DNA from: Acidithiobacillus ferrooxidans ATCC 23270
GTDB taxonomy: Bacteria > Pseudomonadota > Gammaproteobacteria > Acidithiobacillales > Acidithiobacillaceae
Direction: 5' to 3'
NCBI RefSeq assembly: GCF_000021485.1
Contig: NC_011761.1
Span: 898,001-962,000, forward strand
Length of the DNA stretch: 64,000 nucleotides
How positions within the stretch are numbered: the first letter of the stretch is position 1; every line of letters starts with the position of its first letter. This document shows positions 26,674 through 33,647 of this stretch, piece by piece. Both the position numbers and the translations under genes were made by a program. The notes beneath the pieces are model-generated. The model saw only the letters and a list, made by a program, of their open reading frames with translations, had not been told where the DNA came from and did not search any database.

Positions 26674-26922
26674 ATGGAAATCAGTAAAAAAGCACGGGAA
26701 GCCATTGAGGACATCATCAACCGCCGGGCGAAAATCGCGTCCATGCAGGAGCAACTGAAGGAAGACGTCAAGGCGGTCGCCGAGCATCTGGACATCAAGC
26801 CCGGCAAGCTAAACAAGATCATTGGCCTGGTGGAGAAGGAACGACAGTCGGGTGAGGTCGTCGAGGAGGAGCGCGACACGCTGGATACGGTCGAGTCCCT
26901 GGTTGGGGAGCGCGAGGAGTGA
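26674..26922 (+). CDS. small coiled-coil protein
   Basis: The product is 82 residues, highly charged, with heptads from residue 4 to 60 (KKAREAIEDIINRRAKIASMQEQLKEDVKAVAEHL) and an acidic tail. AAAGGAG precedes the ATG at 26674. A DNA-associated or regulatory role is possible but not shown. Confidence 0.6.
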   Translation: MEISKKAREAIEDIINRRAKIASMQEQLKEDVKAVAEHLDIKPGKLNKIIGLVEKERQSGEVVEEERDTLDTVESLVGEREE

Positions 26923-26929
26923 GACTGGC

Positions 26930-27817
26930 TTGAGACCTCGCCTGGTCTATTCCTCCCAGATGCGGCTGGTTTCCGGAAAGGAATCCGCCCGCCCGCCCCA
27001 GGAACCGGGGGTCACTCTGGTTCTAGGATCGGGTGGAGCTCGCGGGCTGGCGCACATTGGTGTTCTGCAGGCGTTGAAAGAAATCCGGGTACCGGTGCGT
27101 GCGGTGGTTGGTTGTTCCATCGGTGCGCAGATCGGGGCGCTGTATTGTGCGGGGGTGTCACCGGAAGATCTGGCGGATACCGCACGGCAAGTCAATTTTT
27201 CCACGGTTATTCGGATGTTCATGCCCTTTCCATTTGGTGCCGGACTGGTCCGGGACCGGGGGGTGCGAAAATTTCTTCAGGCGGAATTGCAACGAAAATC
27301 CATCCAGGATCTCGCCGTGCCGTTTGTGGCGGTCGCCACGGATCTGCAAGATGGAACGGAGGTGGTGCTGGACTCAGGCCTCGCCTGGTCGGCGGTGCGG
27401 GCCAGTATCGCCATGCCCGGCATTCTGGCCCCGCATACGCATGAGGAGAGGCGGCACCTGGCGGACGGCGCGCTGGTCAATCCTCTCCCCGTGTCTGTCG
27501 CCAGATCCCGGTACCCATGGCCGGTGGTCGCGGTGCAGGCTCAGCTATCGCCCCGGCTACGGCCGGAGATCGGCGGGCGGTTTCGTCGGCCATTCGGCTG
27601 GTTCCAGGTGGCGCGGTTGGCCAACGAGACGGCGCTTTGGGAGTTGGGACAGGCGAGGTTGCGGGAATGTCCGCCGGATGTGCTGGTGGAACCGGCGGTG
27701 CGGGAACATAGCTGCTTCAGTTATCATCAGGCCACGGATCTGATCCGGGTTGGGTACGACGCGGCCGTCAACTCCCCCGCCCTGAAGGGCGGAGCTTGTG
27801 AAAGCAGGCTAGGTTGA
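26930..27817 (+). CDS. patatin-like phospholipase (RssA type), 3' end altered by the IscB element
   Basis: The serine hydrolase motifs are complete: oxyanion loop GSGGARG, nucleophile GCSIG and the Asp of ADGAL. The protein is about 295 residues and similar in layout to RssA. The start is uncertain: TTG at 26930 has GAGGAG upstream, and ATG at 26960 has none. The last 15 or so residues (after VGYDAAV) are encoded by the left end of the IscB element. The original C-terminus may be the 18 codons at 29426-29482 (AIRKFALQKG). The catalytic domain is intact, so the enzyme may still act. Confidence 0.8.
   Translation: MRPRLVYSSQMRLVSGKESARPPQEPGVTLVLGSGGARGLAHIGVLQALKEIRVPVRAVVGCSIGAQIGALYCAGVSPEDLADTARQVNFSTVIRMFMPFPFGAGLVRDRGVRKFLQAELQRKSIQDLAVPFVAVATDLQDGTEVVLDSGLAWSAVRASIAMPGILAPHTHEERRHLADGALVNPLPVSVARSRYPWPVVAVQAQLSPRLRPEIGGRFRRPFGWFQVARLANETALWELGQARLRECPPDVLVEPAVREHSCFSYHQATDLIRVGYDAAVNSPALKGGACESRLG
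27777..27792 (+). repeat. left-end hairpin of the IscB element
   Basis: CCGCCC (27777-27782), loop TGAA and GGGCGG (27787-27792) form a perfect 6-bp stem. Subterminal hairpins of this sort are the recognition sites of single-strand HUH transposases of the IS200/IS605 group. Confidence 0.7.
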
Positions 27818-28061
27818 CCAGGGGGCCGGAGTGATCCGGCAGACGTTTGCAACAGGTCGTTGAGACCCACTCCGGGATGCTTCCTCAGTCCCGGACACTG
27901 GAAGGTGAGAATCATGCTGGCGAAAGGGAAAGCGCCGAAGGTTCCAGCCGCCATCGCAAGATGGGAGCCGGTTGCAGACAACCCCGAGGGGAGATCGCTG
28001 CGCGGATAGTGCCCGCAAAGCGGCGTCACAAGCGCCCGTAAGGGCTTTGTAGGAGGTAGTC
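27810..28061 (+). ncRNA. omega-RNA (HEARO RNA) of IscB
   Basis: About 250 bases directly before iscB carry no gene but several paired segments, for example CCGGAGTGATCCGG (27826-27839) and GCGCCCGTAAGGGC near the end, and finish at the iscB ribosome site. Position, length and structure match the HEARO RNA that guides IscB. In known systems the guide lies at the 5' end and is copied from sequence flanking the left end, here the lipase gene. Boundaries are approximate. Confidence 0.7.
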
Positions 28062-29426
28062 ATGGCCGTATTGGTACTCGATAAAAGAAAGAAGCCGTTG
28101 ATGCCGTGCTCGGAGAAACGGGCGCGGCTGCTGCTGGAGCGTGGCCGGGCGCGGGTGCATCGCATGGTGCCGTTTACCATCCGGCTGGTGGATCGCTTGC
28201 AGGAAGATTCCACCTTGCAACCCGTCCGGCTCAAGCTCGACCCAGGTAGTAAAACAACCGGCATGGCTCTGGTTCGGGAACAGGAGTCTGTGGACGAAGA
28301 TACCGGCGAAATCCAGCGCAAGGCCATAGTGTTGATGCTGCTGGAGTTGCAGCATCGGGGCTATGCCATTCGCGACGCGCTCACCCAGAGGCGGGCTTTT
28401 CGGCGGCGGCGGCGCGGGAATCTGCGCTACCGTCCGGCCCGCTTCGACAATCGCGCCAAACCAGAAGGCCGTTTGGCTCCGAGCTTGCAGCACCGGGTCG
28501 ATACGACGATGGCTTGGGTGCAGAGGCTGTTGCGCTGGGCGCCGGTATCTGCCCTGTCCACCATGCTGCACCGCTTCGATACCCAGGCACTCCAGAATCC
28601 CGAGATCAGCGGGATCGAGTACCAGCGCGGCGAACTGTTTGGCTACGAGGTCCGCGAGTACCTATTGGAGAAGTGGGGCCGCAAGTGCGCCTACTGCGAT
28701 GCCCAGAATACCCCATTGACCATCGATCATATCCACCCCAGGAGCGCGGGCGGCTCGGATCGGGTATCGAATCTCACCCTGGCCTGTTTCCCCTGCAACC
28801 AGCGCAAGAGCAACCGGGACGTGCGGGAGTTTCTGGCGCACGACCCGAAACGTCTGACCCGCATCGAGGCAAGCCGCAAGGCACCCCTCAAGGACACCGC
28901 TGCCGTCAACAGTACCCGTTGGGCGCTTTGGCGGCAACTGGTGGCTACCGGTCTCGATGTCGAGGTCGGCACCGGCGGCAGGACGAAGTGGAATCGCAGT
29001 CGGCTACAAATCCCCAAAGAACATTGTCTGGACGCTGCCTGCGTGGGGCATGTCGATGGTCTCGAACACTGGCAGCAGCCGGTACTCGGTATCAAAGCGA
29101 CGGGGCGCGGAAGCTACCAGCGCACGCGGCTGACAAAGCACGGCTTCCCGCGTGGCTATCTCACCCGCAGCAAGAGTGCTTTCGGGTTCCAGACGGGCGA
29201 TATGGTCAAGGCGGTAGTGACGAAAGGCAAGAAGGTAGGCACCTATCTGGGCCGCGTTGCCATCCGGGCCAGCGGCAGCTTCAACATCCAGACCGGGAAC
29301 GGACTGGTGCAACACATCCATTACCGATTCTGCAAACTGGTTCAGCGCGGCGATGGTTACGGATACCACTGGTCGCTTCTCCACCCCGCGCTGAACCACG
29401 GGATTGCCGAAGCTGGGAGGAACTGA
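28062..29426 (+). CDS. iscB: IscB RNA-guided nuclease
   Basis: The product is 454 residues. Its parts in order are: the PLMP domain (KPLMPCSEKRARLLLERGRA, residues 11-30), RuvC-I with Asp60 in KLDPGSKTTG, an Arg-rich bridge helix (about 108-130), RuvC-II near Glu186, the HNH domain with zinc cysteines Cys209/212 and 242/245 and the DH pair at 222-223, and RuvC-III with His321 and Asp324. All catalytic residues appear present. IscB is the ancestor group of Cas9 and cuts double-stranded DNA chosen by the omega-RNA. GGAGG precedes the ATG. Confidence 0.92.
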   Translation: MAVLVLDKRKKPLMPCSEKRARLLLERGRARVHRMVPFTIRLVDRLQEDSTLQPVRLKLDPGSKTTGMALVREQESVDEDTGEIQRKAIVLMLLELQHRGYAIRDALTQRRAFRRRRRGNLRYRPARFDNRAKPEGRLAPSLQHRVDTTMAWVQRLLRWAPVSALSTMLHRFDTQALQNPEISGIEYQRGELFGYEVREYLLEKWGRKCAYCDAQNTPLTIDHIHPRSAGGSDRVSNLTLACFPCNQRKSNRDVREFLAHDPKRLTRIEASRKAPLKDTAAVNSTRWALWRQLVATGLDVEVGTGGRTKWNRSRLQIPKEHCLDAACVGHVDGLEHWQQPVLGIKATGRGSYQRTRLTKHGFPRGYLTRSKSAFGFQTGDMVKAVVTKGKKVGTYLGRVAIRASGSFNIQTGNGLVQHIHYRFCKLVQRGDGYGYHWSLLHPALNHGIAEAGRN

Positions 29427-29482
29427 TGCACCACGCGCAGGCTATTCGAAAGTTCGCGCTGCAAAAAGGAGCCATCCTGTGA
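29426..29482 (+). pseudogene. 18-codon remnant, probable original lipase C-terminus
   Basis: The short frame MHHAQAIRKFALQKGAIL overlaps the iscB stop (TGATG). Its sequence resembles the final helix of patatin-like proteins (…A…AIR…). It most likely is the lipase 3' end cut off by the IscB element, although it could be translated by itself, since GGGAGG lies upstream. Confidence 0.45.
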
Positions 29483-30069
29483 CCCAACAATCGGCTTTTA
29501 TTCACGCTCTGCATACGGACCCCTGGGCCTTTCCCTTCGCGGTGCTTTTCGTGCTCTTACTGTTCGACCTGTCCATGCTGGTCCATGAGCTGGGGCACGC
29601 CTGGGCGATACGAAAGCTGTTGGGGGATGATGCGCTTCTGGAGGTTAAGGCGGGCATCGGGGTGTTTTACCGGCGGGGCAGGTTGTCCCTGGGCATTTTG
29701 CCAATATGGGGCTACGCGCGGTTCACCGAATCCATGGCAAGTCCGATGCAGTGGCGGATCATTTTTTTGGCGGGGCCCGTGGCATCGGTATTCATGGGTG
29801 GCGTGTTCAGCACTCTGGCGATGCTGCCCATCCCCAGCAATTGGGCGCAAGCTTTTGTGATCATGGGGATCGCCAATTATGCGCTGGCGGCGGTCAATCT
29901 CATCCCGATCCCGCCACTGGATGGCTGGAAGATCGTCGAAAGCTACCTGCCGGCGTTCGGCATCCATCTAAAACCCGCACAGCGGGCGTTGCTGTATCGG
30001 TGGGGAATGGTGTTCATCATTGTCGTCAGCGGGCTGTTCTTGTTGGAAAACGGGTTTTATCACGGGTAA
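29479..30069 (+). CDS. M50-family (site-2 protease-like) membrane metallopeptidase
   Basis: The product is 196 residues with about four transmembrane segments. The zinc motif HELGHAW is in the first helix pair and the third ligand motif is LIPIPPLDGWKI. The GTG at 29479 has AAGGAG 8 bases upstream. No PDZ domain is present. Intramembrane proteases of this sort often cleave anti-sigma factors or small membrane proteins, many of which are encoded nearby. A second protein with HELAHW lies at 57400. Confidence 0.82.
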   Translation: MTQQSAFIHALHTDPWAFPFAVLFVLLLFDLSMLVHELGHAWAIRKLLGDDALLEVKAGIGVFYRRGRLSLGILPIWGYARFTESMASPMQWRIIFLAGPVASVFMGGVFSTLAMLPIPSNWAQAFVIMGIANYALAAVNLIPIPPLDGWKIVESYLPAFGIHLKPAQRALLYRWGMVFIIVVSGLFLLENGFYHG

Positions 30070-30082
30070 AAGGAGCGATATC

Positions 30083-30337
30083 ATGTTTGGATTTGGAGAA
30101 AATCATCAGCAAGCGATGCAGGCGCAGTGTCCCTGTTGCCAGACGCAGATGCAGGATATGGGGACCCACGGCATCCGTATGGGGGGCTTGACTGGCGTGC
30201 TGGGCGCCGGCGCCGCCATGTTGGGCGGGCAACTGGCCAGCGACGGGGAGGAGGCTTTCGAGAAAAAGATGGTCGTGCAGGTGTTTGTCTGCCCGCAGTG
30301 CCACGAAACCTCGTTCAAGTACATCAAGGGCTTGTGA
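30083..30337 (+). CDS. small zinc-ribbon protein with a hydrophobic middle
   Basis: The product is 84 residues with CPCC near the N-terminus and CPQCHE near the C-terminus, flanking a Gly-rich hydrophobic segment (GLTGVLGAGAAMLGG). The two pairs could form one zinc site. AAGGAG precedes the ATG. The stop overlaps the next GTG. Confidence 0.6.
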   Translation: MFGFGENHQQAMQAQCPCCQTQMQDMGTHGIRMGGLTGVLGAGAAMLGGQLASDGEEAFEKKMVVQVFVCPQCHETSFKYIKGL

Positions 30338-30570
30338 CCATTATGGAAAAGCCTGCCAACAAGGAAATGGTTGCTCTCCTGAAAAAGCCCTTATCCATCA
30401 TTGGATGGGTGGACATGGTTTTTTTGGTGGCTATTCTGGCGCTGGTCATCTCCCATCGGATCACAATGGGCATGTTTGAGGCGGTTTTGGTGGCTTTCGC
30501 GGTCATCCAGTCGATCGTGGTGCTCACCTGGATTTATCGGGTCAAGAAACGCTTACAAAAGGATTTTTGA
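30334..30570 (+). CDS. two-helix membrane protein
   Basis: The product is 78 residues with transmembrane segments about 22-42 and 48-68 and a basic tail (RVKKRLQKDF). It starts with GTG overlapping the previous stop; an ATG at 30343 is possible. No family recognised. Confidence 0.6.
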   Translation: MTIMEKPANKEMVALLKKPLSIIGWVDMVFLVAILALVISHRITMGMFEAVLVAFAVIQSIVVLTWIYRVKKRLQKDF

Positions 30571-30571
30571 T

Positions 30572-30841
30572 TTGGATTGGACAAAAATAGTCCACGCGCC
30601 GCAATACGGCGTGCGGCGTCCGCGAAACCAGGAGCCGGTCAACCAGCCGGATTTATTATGCTGCGGCGGTGAGGGTGCTTGCCCGGTTACCGATGAGCAC
30701 ATAGGCCGGTTCCATTATTCGCGCGATCTGGATTTGCCCGTGGAGCAAGTCCAGGAACGTATTGTTCCCAGTCGGTCACCGGTCAAAGTTGAAATCCGGA
30801 AGTCCCGGAAAATACCGACCCATATCCCTATCCCATCCTGA
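30572..30841 (+). CDS. hypothetical protein
   Basis: A TTG at 30572 opens an 89-residue frame with AAAGGA about 9 bases upstream. The product has a CCGGEGAC cysteine cluster and a basic C-terminus. No known family. It is tightly packed between its neighbours. Confidence 0.45.
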   Translation: MDWTKIVHAPQYGVRRPRNQEPVNQPDLLCCGGEGACPVTDEHIGRFHYSRDLDLPVEQVQERIVPSRSPVKVEIRKSRKIPTHIPIPS

Positions 30842-30853
30842 AAGGAAATTCTC

Positions 30854-31747
30854 ATGCTTTTCACAGAACCCTATGCCGGTCCCACACCCATCGTTCAGGT
30901 GATCGCCAGCGCCCGGCGCGAGGTCAGCCTGAATGTGTACTATCTGTCCAGTCGGCCTATTCTGAATGCTTTGCGGGCCGCGCATGCGCGAGGTGTGGCG
31001 GTGCGGGTGATTCTGGACGAGCATCCCTATGGCATGAAGCCCTGGATGATCCAGAAGGAGGTTCGCGCCGTGCAGGCCACAGGCGCTGCATTGCAGTGGG
31101 CGCCGCCACGCTTTGAGGCGGCCCCGGGCCGGTACGTCTTCGACCATGCCAAGTACGTGTGCGATACCCACGAATGCGAAATCGGCACGGCCAACTTCGA
31201 TTGGAGCGCCTTTCATCGCAACCGGGAGTACCTGGATGTGACCAGAAACCCCAACATCGTTCGGGCGGCCAATGCGGTATTCGCGGCCGACTGGACCAAT
31301 CAACGGGCCCCGGCCTGGACGCATCGGGTGTTGGTCCTATCTCCCGGCACGTCGGCCGGACAAATGCTGGCGGTCATCAATCAGCCTGGAACCGTGGAGA
31401 TCGAGAGCGAGGAGATGGGCAATGACCGGGAAATGCTCGACGCCATTGCCGCCAAGGGTGCGCAGGCCTGGGTGATCCTTCCGGCCAGCATCAGCGCCCA
31501 GGACAAACGCAACGCGGACTTTCTGATGCGGCACGGGGTGCATGTACGGCTGTTGCCAAAGAAACCGATCTACATGCACGCGAAAGCCGAAATTTCGAGC
31601 CATTACGCCTTTGTGGGGAGCGAAAATTACAGTGTTTCGTCGCTTCAGATGAACCGGGAAATGGGGCTGATCCTGAACAATCCAAGAGATATTTCCATGT
31701 TGCAGGCGCAGTTCGCGCGGGACTGGAAGGCGACGGGGCCGGCATGA
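30854..31747 (+). CDS. phospholipase D-family protein with two HKD motifs
   Basis: The product is 297 residues. The two HxK motifs are in VFDHAKYVCDTHECEIGTANFD and IYMHAKAEISSHYAFVGSENYS; the HxKx(n)GxxN pattern is complete in both halves. Such proteins are phosphodiesterases acting on phospholipids or nucleic acids. No signal peptide was seen, so it may be a cytosolic nuclease. AAAGGA precedes the ATG. The stop overlaps the next ATG. Confidence 0.85.
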   Translation: MLFTEPYAGPTPIVQVIASARREVSLNVYYLSSRPILNALRAAHARGVAVRVILDEHPYGMKPWMIQKEVRAVQATGAALQWAPPRFEAAPGRYVFDHAKYVCDTHECEIGTANFDWSAFHRNREYLDVTRNPNIVRAANAVFAADWTNQRAPAWTHRVLVLSPGTSAGQMLAVINQPGTVEIESEEMGNDREMLDAIAAKGAQAWVILPASISAQDKRNADFLMRHGVHVRLLPKKPIYMHAKAEISSHYAFVGSENYSVSSLQMNREMGLILNNPRDISMLQAQFARDWKATGPA

Positions 31748-32427
31748 GGCGTGCGCAACTGCTGTGGCTGCTTTTGGGCTTGCCGAGCCTCGCTGCGGCG
31801 CAGGTGCTGACACCAGCGCCAAATCCGGCCAGCGTCAATTTCCATGTGGTGACGCATTACCGGGTGCCCAGAACGGTGTTGCATGCCGATCTACAGGCAG
31901 AGGCGTCGGGGAAAAACCCGGCGAAGCTGGCCGCCATGGTCAATCAGGACGTGGCCTGGGCAAAAGCCCTGCTACAATCGGTGCCTGGGATTACCTGGCG
32001 TAGTGCCGGGTACCAGACCCAGGCGACGGGCCAAACCGGTGCGCCCTGGCTGGTACGGGAAGATCTGGCCGTGCAAAGTCCGGATCCGGCCGCGTTGCTC
32101 CCCTTGCTGGGCACGTTGCAATCCCGGTTGCGCCTGGTCGGGATGCATTATGCAGCGTGTCCTGCCGCCGCACACAAGGCACGGAGAGCGGCTGAGCTGC
32201 GGGGGCTGCGCCGGTACCGGAAAGAAGCACAGCAGAATTGCGCGGCGATGGGCTACAAGGGGGCGCGTCTGGGACAGGTCTTCATCAACACGAATGTCGT
32301 CCCATTGGCGCGGCCTATGCCGGTCATGGCGCTGTCCGCCCGGGCCGTTCCCGGGCCGGTAGTCGGCCGGGGCGGGACGGAAAGTGGCAGGGTGGTGGTT
32401 GGGGGCAATGCTTACTGTGAGAGGTGA
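31744..32427 (+). CDS. exported SIMPL/DUF541-like protein
   Basis: The product is 227 residues with a signal peptide (residues 1-20, AAA-QV) and a fold typical of SIMPL-domain periplasmic proteins (Ala-rich AEASGKNPAKLAAMVNQDVAWAKALL then YQTQ). It is coupled by ATGA to the PLD-like gene. The function of the family is unclear. Confidence 0.65.
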   Translation: MRRAQLLWLLLGLPSLAAAQVLTPAPNPASVNFHVVTHYRVPRTVLHADLQAEASGKNPAKLAAMVNQDVAWAKALLQSVPGITWRSAGYQTQATGQTGAPWLVREDLAVQSPDPAALLPLLGTLQSRLRLVGMHYAACPAAAHKARRAAELRGLRRYRKEAQQNCAAMGYKGARLGQVFINTNVVPLARPMPVMALSARAVPGPVVGRGGTESGRVVVGGNAYCER

Positions 32428-32583
32428 TATATGCGACAGTTACCGTTCGATTCTGGAAATTTCGGCAATATGCAAAACAGGGTTGGAAACCGCAAGCCCA
32501 GCGGCTTTGATCGATCGGATGGTCTTAAATGCTTCTGGTTGGAACGTCCCATTGGACGGTAGGCAGCACAACGCGGAACGCGA

Positions 32584-32796
32584 TCAGTCTTTGAGTTCCA
32601 GTTGGGCCGCATCAGTCCTTGTGGTAACCGGACGTGATAATGCAATTTCCAACGCTGTTTCAAGCCGAATTACCCGCCCCGTTAGATTCTCAATCTTTTC
32701 CTGCTGTGACTTTGCTGTGCCGGCCAGTGCCTCAACCTTGTCATTCATCTTGATGACGGTGGTTAACGCATCCCACATCTTGTCCGTGATTGCCAT
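32584..32796 (-). CDS. small coiled-coil protein
   Basis: The product is 70 residues with a heptad stretch (KVEALAGTAKSQQEKIENLTGRVIRLETALEIAL). The ATG at 32796 overlaps the stop of the ribbon-helix-helix gene (TGATG), so the two make a minimal operon opposite in direction to everything around it. Confidence 0.6.
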   Translation of the reverse strand: MAITDKMWDALTTVIKMNDKVEALAGTAKSQQEKIENLTGRVIRLETALEIALSRPVTTRTDAAQLELKD

Positions 32797-33074
32797 CAAT
32801 ACACCCGCCCAGATTCCATGGCTGCAATACGTTTGTTTGAGGTATCCACAAAGGACAATGCGTCGTCAACGGCAGCACTCGCCTGGGCAGTTGTCTTCAA
32901 CATCTGGTCAATCATCCCCTCCAGCATCTTCTCGTCCTCGCTCGGGCGGAACGACGAGGCGGCGCGGCGTAGAAACTCTCCCATCGACATATGAGCGTCC
33001 CGGGCCATCTTGGAGATCAGTGCCTTCTCCTGCGAAGTCACCAGAACCGGAATGCGTTCATTGGCTGTTGCCAT
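32796..33074 (-). CDS. ribbon-helix-helix-like protein
   Basis: The product is 92 residues. The N-terminus (ERIPVLVTSQEKALISKMARDAHMSMGEFLRRAA) fits the beta-strand plus two helices of RHH regulators and mobilisation (MobC/relaxosome-like) proteins. AAGGAG precedes the ATG at 33074. Partnered with a coiled-coil protein, it may be a DNA-binding regulator or a plasmid-type mobilisation accessory. A toxin-antitoxin role is possible, but no toxin was recognised. Confidence 0.6.
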   Translation of the reverse strand: MATANERIPVLVTSQEKALISKMARDAHMSMGEFLRRAASSFRPSEDEKMLEGMIDQMLKTTAQASAAVDDALSFVDTSNKRIAAMESGRVY

Positions 33075-33152
33075 TGCTTTCTCCTTGCTGTGCATGTTCA
33101 GCACATGTGTATCATAAATGGAGCCCGCAAAAAATCAAGTGGGCTTACAACC

Positions 33153-33647
33153 ATGTTTTGCACAAAACGGAGGTTGGTCGGGTTTGATGCGAGCAAAGAC
33201 TTCCCACCTCAGTTTGCACATAGCCGAAATTTCTTTGTGCCGGCTTGCGAGCGTTGGAAGCAGGAAGCGCTGAACGATCAGGGATCTGAATATCTGGGGG
33301 ATATGCTCAGGATACGCACGTTGGTGCAGGACGGACGTTCTCCGCAGGCTATTCTGCGGTTTTTCGGGCTCCCGGATCATGGGCATCCGGACCGTCTTTT
33401 TGATATCGTCGGGGACGTGCAGTTGCAGGTCTTCACGGAGATGCTGGCGCTGACCGGGGAGGAGTATCGCATCGACTGGTCCCGGCGCGACGGGTCTTTT
33501 TGTCTCTGGTATCGGGATCGGGACCATCGGCGGGATGCGACGCGGGATCTCCTGTTCGTGCGCGCCAACACCAAGGTCCTGTCTGCCGGGGCAGAGATAC
33601 GCAATAGCCCGGTGCATGGCTTTGGGCTTTTCGCCTTGAAAAAATGG
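33153..33647 (+). pseudogene. SET-domain protein, N-terminal fragment
   Basis: About 165 codons read up to NSPVHGFGLFALKKW, the start of a SET domain (lysine-methyltransferase fold), and are then cut by the IS607 element at a GG (33646-33647). The upstream 140 residues are not recognised. The matching C-terminal part is at 35825-36244, in frame if the element is removed. The start (ATG 33153) is uncertain. Confidence 0.7.

Larger units (their letters stand above)
27768..29430 (+). mobile_element. IscB (IS200/IS605-type, HEARO) element
   Basis: The element comprises a left-end hairpin (CCGCCC-TGAA-GGGCGG at 27777-27792), an omega-RNA region and iscB. No TnpA transposase is present, so movement would need one in trans. 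The left boundary is set where the lipase frame loses family likeness; the right boundary is estimated near the iscB stop. No target duplication was seen, as expected for this family. Confidence 0.75.

Noticed and set aside
26674-26922. Coiled-coil protein as a phage double-strand DNA-binding factor
   Set aside because: A loose likeness came to mind, but no motif supports it, so no function was given.
28514-29482. 322-codon frame inside iscB
   Set aside because: It is a shifted frame of a nuclease whose RuvC and HNH residues are all in the main frame.
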